Positions 24,607-36,245 of a stretch of 64,000 nucleotides of DNA are shown here, in pieces. This DNA is from Salvia splendens (lineage: Eukaryota > Streptophyta > Magnoliopsida > Lamiales > Lamiaceae): positions 7,068,001 to 7,132,000 of the forward strand of contig NC_056052.1 of assembly GCF_004379255.2 (NCBI RefSeq), in the 5' to 3' direction. How positions within the stretch are numbered: position 1 is the stretch's first letter; the number at the start of each line of letters is the position of its first letter. The translations under genes and the position numbers were made by a program. Under the pieces are notes generated by a model. The model worked only from the letters and a program-made list of their open reading frames with translations. It had not been told where the DNA came from and did not search any database.

Positions 24607-27512
24607 TGTAACACCCGTACCTTAAGTTTGAAATTAATTTTATGTAACGGAATAATTGATAAAATTATTTCGAAATGCTGTGCTTCTCGGTAAATGTGAT
24701 ATGGGAAAAATTGTGGTTTATGTGTGTGGTGTGAAAAGGAATGTGTTTATGTTTTTTTTTAATTGTGAACGATGGGAGGCACGTTTAAGTCTCATTGAAA
24801 GGGTCAATGATGAAATTGCTATTCTTTAGCAAGGCGAATGAATTAAGTGGAAAGGTATGTATGTTTTATGGATAATGACGCGCGTAATTTGAGGAACGGT
24901 TGAATGAATTTTATATTTGGAACAACACCAAATATAAGTTATGTACGATTTCTCGTACTTTAATTTTTGGTTATGAAGAACGAGATAACAAAATTTAATA
25001 AAGGCCCGTGAATTTTATTTAACGAAGGAAAATGCGAAAAATATAAAAATGTATGAAATTACTTTGGACTTTCCAAAATAAATTTGAAGTCCAATTAAAA
25101 ATAAAATAACTTGAGTTCTAATCACTCTTTAAATACATCAAGTGGTAGTTTTTAACTTGAGCTTGTAATTTATTTATTGGTTTTAGCCCAATTGAAATTT
25201 AATTTATGGAAGCCGCCCAAGTTTGGTTTTAAACTAGCTAAGCCCAAAAAGAGCCCCTCCCCCCCCCCCCCCCCCCCGTCGACGGTTTTCCATCCCCTCC
25301 CCCATGACCGATCGGTTTTACTTCTCTTTGATCCACCTCTCCACTTTCCCCATCAATATCTACACCCCAAAGCCACCCCCCCCACTTACTCTTGTAACCT
25401 TTCACTTAGCAAAAAAAAAGAGAGAAGAGAGAAGGAGAAGCGGCGAGAGAGAGTGCCGAGAGGGAGGAGGAAGCTTTGAGCCACTACCTTGTGTACTTTC
25501 CACCATTTTCAACCATCTTGGAGGTATAATCCATTCCTTGTTTAAAGCATGTGTTGTTCTAGTTTTTCATGCATATTACATCCTTGTTTCGTAGCTTTTC
25601 TTCCATAACCAAACTAAATAGGAATCAACTTAGAATCTTCCAAACGATCGTCGTACATAGCTGAAGCTTAGAAAGAACTTAACTTTATAGTAATAGCAGG
25701 TGTTTCGGGAAGTTTCGGGCGTGTTCGGAGTGGCGTGGTGGCTGTCCGGCGGCTAGACCTCTCGGCGATGGCAGGTGGGTGGCTGTCCGGCGGCTGGGTC
25801 TGCCTCCGCTCCAGGCGCGACGACCGACGGCGACGGAGCAGCAGTCGGCGACAGCTGCTGTGCCATCCGGCGACGGCAGCGACCGACGACGCCAACAACA
25901 GCTGCACGGCTGTAAGGGACGACGGCGACGGGCTGGAAGCGTCGACTCCTCAACGACGGGGCAGTAGCAGCGACGTCTCTCGCCGGAGGCGACGGCGGCG
26001 TGCCTTCGTCGTGGTGGCAGTCGGCGAGAGAGAAGGAGTCGGGGAGAGAGAAAGAAGGGAGGAGAGAGAGAGGGAAGAGAGAGAGGGAAGAAAGAGAGGA
26101 AGAAGTTAGTGGGAATTGGGCCATGTACTTTTGTTGTTGGGCCTTGGATTAATTTTTTTTAGTTGTTGGGCTCTTCTTTTAATTGATGGGGACTCACTAT
26201 GTAATTTTGGAGGAATAAGGTGGCTAAGAAATTTAATCCCGGGTCGGTGATTGAGAGTTTAATCGGGGGAAAATATTTAATTAAATTCCGTAAGTTCTTT
26301 TGACGAGTGAATAATTTACCTAGGTATGAAATAATACTTTTTCAACGGTAAATAATTACGGAAATCAAAGTATGCGCGTAAATAATTTTTTTTTAAAAAA
26401 GTATTTTCGACGTTATGGAAAATACGAGGAGCCAACGGAGGAAAGAACGAGTGTAAGCGGCCGACCGGCGTCGCACGCGACGCCTTGGGCGGCCGCCGAA
26501 TAACCGAAAGTGCGCGAAAATTGAGAAAGATAATTAAAAGATTTTAATTAGAGTGCATGCATTCTAATTATCGTCGTTACAGAGGTTTGATGTGAACTTT
26601 ATGTGTTTTCCAAAAAGGTGGTTCGCACGCACGCTGAAAGTCGGAACGAGGAACTTTTACGGAAAACTTAAGCATTTGAGGTGGGCTTTATTCTTTAACG
26701 TTTATTTTAAATCAATATGTTTACGGTGTTATAAGGATGTTTCTATAAGTATGTCATGCCGTGTTTATGTTTTGAAACTGCCTATCTGATTGTCTACTAG
26801 AATAAAACTCTACTAGACTTTGATGGTTAACGAATTCGGGTCTAACTAGGGTCTACGCCCTACTTAGACTAGTGCACTGATGGGGATCGTGAGCCGTCCC
26901 CTAGGTCGACCGGTCCAGTGATCGAGATTGTGGCCACAGTCTCGTTTCACATGATGGTTCAGATATGGTATATGATGGAGGATGATGTTAGTCCGCGCGG
27001 ACACTATTTCATGGAAATGGTTTTTCTTGTGCTTCTCGGTTCTTTTAAAGTGAAACCTGGGATCCACACGATGATGGCTTGACATATCTTAACGATGAAT
27101 GTTTTCGGGCGTGAGTTCATTGGGTGCACCAAGTACTCAGCCCCTGTATATGTTTTCCCTATGTGCAGGTTGAGCGAGGTCGGGAGGCGGAGGATGTTGA
27201 GCGGTGATTCAAGAACTGGTCCGGTTACTATTATGTCTTCATACGTAGTAGCAGCTAAACTCTCAAATTGCTTCCGCTATTCAATGTCCCAAGAGACTCC
27301 GTTATTTTCTTTATTGTCGAACTCTGTTATCTTTCGTGTTGTAGACTTCGGGATTGAAACGTTGGTTAACTTAAAATGGAATTTCATCTTTGACTGTTAA
27401 GTAGTATTGCCTTGAATTGTTTGATTGTTTCCCCCTTCATCCCCGCTTCTTATTTCCCCCTACTAGTCACGATTTCCCGTGCTTCCTATCCTTAGGAAGT
27501 GCGGTCGTGACA
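24607..27512 (+). repeat. 3' LTR of the gypsy element
   Basis: It starts TGTAACACCCGTACC and ends GCGGTCGTGACA, like the 5' copy. The most visible length difference is the poly-C tract, 19 C at 25259-25277 against 11 in the 5' LTR. A handful of base changes and small indels are scattered elsewhere. Confidence 0.92.
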
Positions 27513-27517
27513 TTGGT

Positions 27518-29340
27518 GTACATGTATTTCCAAAATACACGTATGTGAAACTCTATGAATTGTGCCCAATTTTCCCATTTATAACTTTAATGAAGCATAA
27601 TGAATGGTCTATATATAGGTTTCACGAGCTTAATTAATGAATCTAGGGATTATGTTTCACTAATTTGATGTGGCCAATTTCTTCAATTTGCGTTTCTTTC
27701 TCCTAGAAAGATTGATACTCAAGATTTTATGCCTTCCAATAATTGAATCAGATTTTATGCTTACTTTATGTGGCTAAACCTTGTTTATCTTTTTTCATGA
27801 CTTGGAACATCCGCATCCACTCACTATATTTTTTTCCAATGTCGTAATTATCATGCTGAAAATGCATATTGTAGATATATATTTAAAAGGTAAATAGTAT
27901 TTGAACACATAAAAAATGGGACACACTCTATCGAGCTTCGATTTTTTTAATGTAATGTGTTCAATGTACTCAAAAGAAATAGTACAATAAGCCACAAGAA
28001 ATGTACTCAAAGTTCAGACAAAAAATTTACCAATTGAAAGTGGAAAATGAGCTTACTTGCACTAGATTATGGCTTGACAATTAGACCAGAAATGAAATTC
28101 TTCCCTAGACTCTTTATGATTTATACACAACAAAATGAATTTATCGATGAGATGGGAAAATAATGTTGGGGATCACAAAAAATAGCCTGGTCGATGATTA
28201 GATGACTTACTAGCACAACAGGGGGCATGGTGCATCGACACCGTCCAATTCCATTTTCCCTTAGTTCAATAAAATTTTGTTTTCCTTATAAATTAAAAAT
28301 TATATTTTTCTTTTAAATTCCTTTAGTGATATATTTCCACATAATTTATTCTAAATTTATTTCTCATCTACTCTACAAGGTTATGATAATTTGATTTAAA
28401 TAAATTTTATAATTTAAATTAGCTTTTCCCGCACAATTATTGTAGGAGATTCTTTTAATACTCTCTTTATGTTTAGCAATATGTTGATTAAAATCCAAAT
28501 TTTTTTATTATGTTTTTATTTACTTCTAAAGGGAAATATTATAGGAACATCTTTATGTGAGAAAATTAAAATTATAAAGTGAATAATTATGAAGAAAATG
28601 GCTAATTCCCTAGCTAAATAATCACTTTAGATATTCATTTTAAACCTTTAAGTGAATTATATTTTTAAATAAAATATTTCATGTTGTATAATTAAAAAGA
28701 TACAAATCATTGAGTATAATTTTAAATTTTCCACATTAAGAAGTATTGAAATTAGAGTATAAGTATGTTCTGATGACTTTTATTGAGCTCTGAGCTCTTG
28801 TTGGTTTTACATTCTCTTGTGGCACTGATGTGGGTTTTGGCTTAGTGAGAGGTGGTTGGTTTGTTGCTTTGTTGGGGCTGCTTTGTTAGGCTGTTTTTTT
28901 GCTTATTTTGGAGGAGTTTCGAATTTGTTGGTGGTCTCGCCTTTTGGCTTGCATCTTTGTAGTTCGCCGTTTTGTGGCTTGGGTATTTGTTTTTCATAAA
29001 AAAAAATCAATTTATCAATTTACTAGAAATATTTGCTTAAAAATTAGTTTTATAATGATAATGGTAGAATTGGGTTAAAAATAGTCAATAGAGGAAGAAA
29101 AGTTAAAACAAAAAATGAAAGAAAGGTAATGGAATCGGTTGGGTTTTCTTAAGGATAATGGAATATAATTGAAACTAAGGGTAAATGGAATTGGACGTCG
29201 CCGTTTTTGATGCACCACACGCCTTGTTTTGTTCCTAATCACAGCAGAGGATCCTGGCAAGAAAATGGCTAATTCCCCGCGGAACGCCGCGGAACTGCGA
29301 ATTCCTTCGCAGAATTCCGTATCCGTGCCTGGGACGCGCA
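27518..29340. other. Intergenic, with a G/T-rich tract
   Basis: No gene is visible. At 28780-29008 a G/T-rich stretch ends in TTTTTCATAAAAAAAAATC, which could be the 3' tail of an old LINE insertion. The 18 bp string AGAAAATGGCTAATTCCC occurs near 28592 and again near 29264. Confidence 0.4.
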
Positions 29341-29415
29341 ATGACGGACGTCCACACGGAATTTCCACACGGCGGTGGGAATTCCGTGTGGACATCCGTC
29401 ATTGTTGATGCTCTT
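29341..29415. repeat. Perfect-type hairpin at a Tourist-like end
   Basis: The arm at 29341-29363 (ATGACGGACGTCCACACGG onward) pairs with 29380-29402 (to GTGGACATCCGTCAT) around a 16-base loop, with one mismatch. The sequence beyond, TGTTGATGCTC followed by TTA, looks like the end of a Tourist MITE (GAGCATC.. plus TAA). The other end of that element was not located. Confidence 0.6.
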
Positions 29416-29584
29416 AGTGCGTTTGATTGTACTAGGAGTGCTCTTTACCTCGTTTATGACTTGTGAGATTAATTTTTTATCTTTATTGTTGGTTACTCTT
29501 TTTGTCTTGACAATTCTTGCCGGTGACTTTTTGAACTTATACTCACAATTGAATTATTAATGTCATTAACTATTTTAATTTTTG

Positions 29585-29965
29585 GATTATTTCCATTTAA
29601 ATCATAATGGTCAACGTAATAATTTTTGAAACTCTAATAATATGAAATTATAAATTTTCAACTTTTTTCAATTGTCTCACATTTGATTAAAATTGAAATT
29701 AATATTACAAAATCAAATACGTCATGAAAATAGAATGACGTTATTTTTGACAAAACGATGTTATATTTTTTGTATTGTTAAATGACGTCGATATATATCT
29801 AAAATAACTTAGTTTTTGTTGTATCATATTTTATTTTGTCATATTAATTTCAATTTTGACTAATTGTGGGACAATAAGATGAAAAATTTATGATATTATA
29901 TATTCAAGTGGGATGATTTAAATTGCAATCATCCATGGACTTTCCCAACTTTGAAAACATTTTAT
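29585..29965. repeat. Foldback element with long inverted arms
   Basis: The arm at about 29640-29720 (CAATTGTCTCACATTTGATT, ATTGAAATTAATATTA) is mirrored at about 29838-29925 (TATTAATTTCAATTTTGAC, AATTGTGGGACAATAAGAT). A/T-rich sequence with GACGTTATTTTTGAC lies between. Long arms and no ORF suggest a Mutator-like or other foldback MITE. Exact ends and target duplication were not resolved. Confidence 0.5.
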
Positions 29966-31567
29966 CGCAACATATATAGTGAAATTCGTCCTTATTGGTT
30001 TATTAAATCAAATTTGAACCAATTATTAGAATGTCATCCCACATTGTCAATTTTTTCATTAATTGATGCGTAGAAACCCGATTAGAATTGGTACAAGCAC
30101 AACTGAGTTATAGTTTCTTAATAGTTCGCAATTATTAACATCGGATGATTAGATGGACAATATGAGAGAACAACCTATCTAAAATATTAACTTAAAAAGT
30201 TTACTATACTATTTAATTTTCAGCTGACGAATGTCTAATCTCAATTTCAACTTGAAAAGCTAGAACATTATTGAGACACTTTGAGGATTATAATTTATAC
30301 TTATCTAATTCGGGTTAATATTTAAAAGTTCGGAATTTAAATATAGCAATGATCTTTACTCTAAAACTCCCAAAAGAGAAAATAAAGACAGAAGACCAAA
30401 GGCGAAACATACGCTGAAATCTAAAAGGTGTTTTGTTCAAAACACACTGTCAATTAGCAAATTATTCTCTTAGTTCCACAAGAATATGTACTCTTTCATT
30501 TTTTATCCGTCCCACAAAAATATACACTTTTTAATTTTAAAAAGTTTTTCTTTCTAATAAGATAGACTTATTTCCACTAACAATACTATAATTATTTTTT
30601 CTTTCTACCTCTCTCCTACTTTATCAATTTTATATTAAAATTCGTGTCGAACCCAAAGTGCATATTCTTTGAAGACGGGTGGAGTATTTGTTATTGATTC
30701 CATATTGCCGATGAAACATGAAAACAAAGCAACCAGATAGCCAATAATAGTACGTACTAGTATATTTTTATTATGTATTGATTGCTTTACCACTTATTTT
30801 ATGTATTGATACGTGTGTGTATTGTATTCCTCAAGAATATATATATTTATATTATATTCCAACTCTTGGATTCCTAACCTATGTAATTTTCCTATATTTG
30901 GGTTGTTCCTGATTTGGTGATTAAAAGCATCATAATTAAACTAAAGTTAGTACTTGCAATAAATTATTTATACATTATAGTACAATTATATATGTTAGCA
31001 GGTGATTAGGGTTTGTCGATGTATTGTCTGTTTGTCTCCCTGTCAAAACAGCGTGAATATTGCTACTGTGTTTCTCTTCATTTAATAATCCTCCTTTTTC
31101 TTATTTTACTTATGCTTCATCTTTAATAGTAATTTGGTAGATTTAAGATTGGCTATTGAATAATTTGAATTTTATCTTTCTAACAGAAACTTCCTATTTT
31201 CTAGTAAAGTAATCAACCGTAGCGAAACATCTGCGAAACGAGTTTTATGACATTCGATTCTTATTATCATAGTAGAGATCAAGATTCGTAAAAAATACTT
31301 ATGTGCTGAGGATGTTATCAAACACCATAAAAATTAAAAACAAGTCATTAAATATTGGATCGGCTCGCAACATAATTAAATCAGGACTAATGATACGTTC
31401 ACCCACAAATTTTTATATTAAGCATGAACAATTTTATATACATATATCCAATTATACATATAGAAGGTTATGATTTTTTAAATTATTTATAAAATGAGAT
31501 CGTAAAATTTATTTTGGTGATTGACATCAAATGACACCCATGACGTCACGAAAAAAAGAGTTTATAA
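29966..31567. other. Intergenic AT-rich DNA with a diverged MITE
   Basis: At about 30470-30690 lies a diverged relative of the 34842-35067 MITE in inverse orientation. It has CACAAGAATATGTACT at the left and GTGTCGAACCCAAAGTGCAT near the right. The rest shows nothing recognisable. Confidence 0.45.
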
Positions 31568-31570
31568 TAA

Positions 31571-33430
31571 GATCATCCGCAACGCTGTCTCTTATCCGTC
31601 TCTTAACCGTCTCATCTCTTAACTATTCATGAGCCCCACTGTACTTTTCACTCCATCTTTTAACTAAGAGACAACATCTGCATCCCTCCATCTCTTAACC
31701 ATCTCTTAACCATCTCATCCATTAACTATTCATTCAATTTCATTTTTTTTATTTCCAACAAATTCAATTAATAAAAACACACTTCATTAAATAAAATAAA
31801 ATTACAATTTAAAATCCTAAAAAAACACATAATTAAAATCTAAACACATAATTAAAATCTAAAAAAATAAATAAAAAAGACATAATTTAAAATACTAGAA
31901 ATTAAAAATTACACACTTAAAAACTACTCCGCCGGCGAATCATCCCCCCGAAGGCGGTGGCGGTGCACTCAAGCCACCTGTAGGCGGAATACCAATTTGT
32001 CTTGCCATATACTCAATTCCGACAAAATGGACTTGATATTGGGGAGGCGTCATGCCGGAAGTGTCAGTCATCGTGGCGGTCAAGTACATGGACAATAGGG
32101 TGTTCGAGCCTGAGACCGAGCCCGCCTGGCTAGATTCACCTCGGCCCCTCCTCCCTCTAGCCGCCTTGGTCCCTTGCGGCCGACGACGCCCACTGGAGGA
32201 GCCCCCTACATCGGTGGCCGTGCCCTCAACCTCTTGTGAGACGTTGCATGACCCGCCCTCACTAGACGAGTATTGACCACCCGCCGTGTGCTTCGTGCAT
32301 TTCGAGCTCGAGCCTGTGCTGGACTGGACACCGCCAGCCCACCTTTCAACGTCTTTGACCGCCTCCCAAACATCGACATGTTTGAATTCTTTGTTGTTGT
32401 TGTAAAAAAAGACTCGCATAGCCGCTCTCAGAATGTCGGCTCCACTGGCTCCGCTTTGGTAATTCGCCGCTTCATTCTTGTTGATCCCGCAAAATTTTTT
32501 GACATCTCTGTCGACTAGGTCAAAATGACTGCGGAGCATCTTCATGGTGCGGCGGCGGGACCCCTTTGGCTTGTTCTCGTTGTAGGCGTCGGTGACCTTA
32601 ATCCCGATGATGGGATCGTACGAGACGCTGACCCAAGCATTGAACAGAGTCATCGTGTCGTTGCGGCTGTATGGATGACGGCCTACATCCTCCTCCTCTT
32701 CCTCGGCTGCCTCCTCCTCTTCCTCCACGGCGTCGAATGCGCTACCCCCCGGAGCTTCCACCGCCTCGTCCTCCTTCCAGATTGGGTTCATCTGGAAAAT
32801 CCTCCCTAATTTGGGATAATCCCTGCGATTGCCCATACCTCGGGGCGGAGGGACGAGAGTATGCATCCACATCAAAATAGGGTGGTTGGTACGCCGCCGG
32901 CGTCGACGAACCGGAAGCACCCAAGACATTGTACATGCCCCCCAGTCGCCAAACGTGTTCAAGTCATAGCCGCTGGAGCCGCCAGAGTTTCCGTCGCCGG
33001 ACATTTTGAGATGAAAATTGGAGAGGTGAGATGAAAATTGGAGAGAAAAGAGAGACGAATTGAGAAGAATAGATGTGTATTTGTGTGTATAATGAGAATG
33101 AAAAGGGAGTATTTATAGAAAAAAAAAATAAATAAAAATTAAAATATTACCGTTTTTATTTTTTATTTTTATTAAAATCGAATTTTTAAAAAAATTATTT
33201 ATTGCGTCAGCATGACGACGCCCACTCGCTGGCCGGCGAGTGGGCGTCACGCCTAGCGCCAGCGCTTGCCACGTGGCACTGGCGCGTAGCGAGACGTCTC
33301 GCCAACCCACCCTCCGGGCCGAGACGCCCGCCGAGACGAGACCGAAATGGATGGCTGCATCGCTGTCTCGATGCCATCTCGTCTCTCCGAGATGAGATAG
33401 AAACAACATCGAGACGCGATGCGGATGGCC
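31571..33430 (-). mobile_element. PIF/Harbinger element carrying only ORF1
   Basis: The 1860 bp element is flanked by TAA (31568-31570 and 33431-33433), the usual 3 bp Harbinger target duplication. Its inverted ends are GATCATCCGCAACGC and the reverse complement of GCGATGCGGATGGCC. It contains the Myb-like ORF1 but no transposase. Subterminal sequence, TATA region and 5' leader match those of the transposase-bearing element at 45744-47739. It thus looks like one half of a two-gene element. Confidence 0.82.
31940..33004 (-). CDS. Harbinger ORF1, Myb/SANT-like DNA-binding protein (354 aa)
   Basis: The ORF begins MSGDGNSGGSSGYDLNTFGDWG and includes an acidic linker, then a SANT/trihelix-like core (YSRNDTMTLFNAWVSVSYDP, KMLRSHFDLVDRDVKKFCGI, ADILRAAMRVFFYNN, FKHVDVWEAVKDVERW). 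A low-complexity Ser/Gly/Arg region and a tail ending PPPPSGG follow. Such proteins, often annotated as glutathione S-transferase T3-like or NAM-associated, are the ORF1 partner that helps Harbinger transposase bind DNA and enter the nucleus. Between about 32800 and 32936 the more family-like reading lies in another frame (MYNVLGASGSSTPAAYQPPY), so two compensating indels may have altered residues 23-70. The N-terminus is therefore uncertain. A TATA-like CTATAAATACTCC lies about 100 bp upstream on the minus strand (near 33107-33119). Confidence 0.75.
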   Translation of the reverse strand: MSGDGNSGGSSGYDLNTFGDWGACTMSWVLPVRRRRRRTNHPILMWMHTLVPPPRGMGNRRDYPKLGRIFQMNPIWKEDEAVEAPGGSAFDAVEEEEEAAEEEEEDVGRHPYSRNDTMTLFNAWVSVSYDPIIGIKVTDAYNENKPKGSRRRTMKMLRSHFDLVDRDVKKFCGINKNEAANYQSGASGADILRAAMRVFFYNNNKEFKHVDVWEAVKDVERWAGGVQSSTGSSSKCTKHTAGGQYSSSEGGSCNVSQEVEGTATDVGGSSSGRRRPQGTKAARGRRGRGESSQAGSVSGSNTLLSMYLTATMTDTSGMTPPQYQVHFVGIEYMARQIGIPPTGGLSAPPPPSGG

Positions 33431-33433
33431 TAA

Positions 33434-34141
33434 TAGGTTTACGATCTTCAAATTTTGAACTCCTAATAAATATATTATGACATGTCAATGTTCAAATTTG
33501 TCTGTACAAAATGTCATTAGGTATAAAATACCCATAAAATTATAAATATGTCACACAATTGTGACTTTTGATTCATATGTTGACATATCTCATGGTAAGC
33601 TGTTTTTGTTGCGTGATAATGTTTGTCTTCAGTAGTCTAAGTTAATTAGGTCTTAGCAGCTAGTGAAATTAAGGTGAATGATTGAATTTGATTAGTACTA
33701 AAATGATCTCATACTACACATATTAAAATCACTCCAAATCTAGAATAGAGGACACGGATCCCACAAAATCTTCCTCTTCTAAGATTTTCTCCTAATCAAC
33801 TTGTGCACTTATAATTAAAACAAGATTTGCTTATCAATTTTACAACATTTCTTTAATACACCTTGCCCCAATTTTTAACTATTTCTTTATTCTAGTTGAT
33901 TAACCAAATAAATAAGGGTATTTAATTAAGGATACCTTTTTAATTTTATCTGATTGTTTAGTGTTTACTGAAAACATTTCAACTCCAGGATAGTTTCAAA
34001 GATCTACGTACATATTGTTTCATTTTTCACTTCAAAATATTGATCTGCGAAAAGTTTTTGACCAATGTGGTGGTGTTCGAGGACCTATAGTTGATGTGAT
34101 TTTAGCAATATAATTACACATCAACAATTTTCTAATTAATA
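33434..34141. other. Intergenic, nothing recognised
   Basis: AT-rich DNA between the ORF1 element and a MITE. I find no gene, repeat or RNA signal. Confidence 0.4.
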
Positions 34142-34445
34142 CCCCCTCCGTCCCAAAAAAATAAGAACATTTGAGATGACACGGGAATTAATGCATAATT
34201 GGTAAAGTATGAGGAGGTAAGTAAGAGCGATGAGAAGAAGGTAGTTAAAATAGTGCTAGTGGATAGTGAGACTCACATTATTGTTAGTGTTTAATGAGTT
34301 GTAATGGTGGACAATAGTAGTATAAGTTATAAATAAATTGAAATATATGAGCAATGAGTTTGGAGAGCTTTCCATAAATAGAAATGAGATATTTTTATGG
34401 GACGGACGAAAAAAAGATGTCCTTATTTTTATGGGACGGAAGGAA
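34142..34445. mobile_element. Stowaway-like MITE, about 300 bp
   Basis: It begins CCCCCTCCGTCCCAAAAAAAT and ends with the inverted form (TTTTTATGGGACGGAAGGAA), flanked by TA at 34140-34141 and 34446-34447. There is no ORF. The inner ATGGGACGGACGAAAAAAAG is a second copy of the terminal motif. Confidence 0.75.
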
Positions 34446-34841
34446 TATAAAATTCCATTTTAGCCATGAAAACCATGCACGTAGCTTTAGAAAATTTTTA
34501 CAATACATTTTTTAAAAGAAAATTGAAAATTATATATCTCTCTGTAGTTATTTTTAAGTTGGAATACTTTTGTTAAAACACTAAAATGTCGAGGAAAAAT
34601 CAATTATTTACCCTTTTATTAAATTAGTATACTCTGTCCGACAATCCACACACCAAATTGGTTTTGTTGCTTCAATTGCTTTAGTGTGTTTTGTTTTTTT
34701 TTTTGTATTTTGTGTAATTTTTTTGCTAGCTCGTTTATAAATAAGAAGCTAGTATGATGCGGAATATTCCTTATTTCCAATATTATACTTTCCGGCGACG
34801 TGCGTCGCCCGTTTTATTTATATTATAAAAGGATTTAAATA

Positions 34842-35067
34842 CTCTATCCGTCCCCAAAGAATATGTACTTTGGGTTCGACACGAGTTTTAATGTAATTTT
34901 GGTAAAATAAGAGAGGGGTAGAGAAAAAAAAGTAATTAAAGTATTGTTAATGGAGAATAAGTCCACTCATTAGAGAAAAAAACTTTCTAACGAACTAAAA
35001 AAGAATTTACATTCTTGTGGGACAGACTAAAAAAGAAAGAGTGGATATTCTTGTGGAACGGAGGGAG
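34842..35067. mobile_element. Stowaway-like MITE
   Basis: A 226 bp element starts CTCTATCCGTCCCCAAAGAAT and ends ATTCTTGTGGAACGGAGGGAG, with TA at 34840-34841 and 35068-35069. It carries GGGTTCGACACGAGTTTTAAT, shared with the diverged copies at about 30470-30690 and 36270-36470. Confidence 0.8.
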
Positions 35068-35069
35068 TA

Positions 35070-36186
35070 ATAAACTTGTAACCAGACTTTGAAGAATTCT
35101 TTTTTCCTTTAAATGTTTTGAAGATCGAAAATTAAAATCAAATTAAATCATAATTATTTCATTTTCTTCAATCTTTTTAAATAAAACAACCAATATAATT
35201 AACAGAACAGTGACAATGTTAAACAAACATAAATCCGAGTCAAAATACTAACTCTTACAAAGTGCACTAAAATATTTTCATTTTTTATATACTCCATTTA
35301 TAAAATTTTAAATAAAAAAATATACACTGGCTGACTCGAATTTTCGCATACATATCCAACCCTTTCCTACTTAGCTATTTTATTTTGTTTTTATAGTACA
35401 CTTCCACTATCTACGATTCTACATATATGCAGCTTTTTTTTACTTTTGTACTACGGAGTGTGCATCATTGAATATTGTCCTCAATAAAATAAATTTCCAG
35501 AGTTAATTAGGAATTAATTTGTTTCATTGATTTTTTTATTATCATAAAAAAAGAAGCACTATTGTAAACATTAAAATTATCATTAGAAAAATACTACGGA
35601 CAAAAAGAAAAATTTATACTCAATCTAATGCCCTATGTTAGTGTATGCCGACTACCGACTATGTAGACTTTAATTGCTTTGAGGTATTAACAACCTTAAT
35701 TATACTTAAGAGTAAAATGTCGTTTGTTTAATATTTAATACTTTTTTCAGTAATTAATTAGTAATATTATTAATTATTTTTTTAGACCAACTAATTTATT
35801 CTAATATTCTATGTATAAGTTATTTACTAAATTTTAATACTAATATTTATCATTCACTAAATCTTAATATATATATATATATATAATTATAGATAAGTTT
35901 TAATATTTTAAGTATATATTACTGATTTATTAAAATTTCATTATATTTATTATCAACTAAGTTTAATAACATTATGTAATTCACTAGATTTTAATGTTAT
36001 AAATATAGATTTTGATCAAAATTCAATCATATCTTTATTATAAATTTGTATATATTTATATTATATATTTAATTATATATGCTACAGTAAAACGGTCCGA
36101 TCAGTGGTTGAACCGGTTCGACCAGTTGAAATGTGAACCAGTAGCTTCGCCGATTCGCTTGCCGGTCCGGTTTTTAAAACATGTAT
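35070..36186. other. AT-rich intergenic with an accept-type GGTTCGACC fragment
   Basis: The sequence is strongly AT-rich with a short (AT)n run near 35869-35885. At 36087-36180 the motifs AACGGTCCGATCAG, GAACCGGTTCGACC and GCCGGTCCGGTTTTTAAAAC look like a remnant of a plant DNA transposon. No gene is seen. Confidence 0.4.
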
Positions 36187-36191
36187 GCATT

Positions 36192-36194
36192 ATC

Positions 36195-36231
<37 letters not shown>

Positions 36232-36245
36232 ATTATTATTATTAA
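36192..36245. repeat. (ATT)n microsatellite
   Basis: A run of ATT/TTA triplets with a few interruptions occupies this interval. Confidence 0.9.

Larger units (their letters stand above)
18072..27512 (+). mobile_element. Ty3/gypsy retrotransposon, internally deleted
   Basis: The 9441 bp element is bounded by two long, very similar LTRs (18072-20949 and 24607-27512) and a perfect 5 bp target duplication, TTGGT (18067-18071 and 27513-27517). Internal order: primer-binding site, an unnamed acidic ORF, gag with a CCHC finger, a partial integrase with a C-terminal chromodomain-like end, then a polypurine tract. Protease, reverse transcriptase and RNase H are absent. Integrase wording (WEHIAMDFVTGLP, HPQTDGQSERTIQTLEDMLR) and the long LTRs suggest a chromovirus of the Tekay/Del lineage. 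High LTR similarity implies a recent insertion, so the deletion was probably inherited and the element moved using proteins from an intact relative. Confidence 0.92.
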
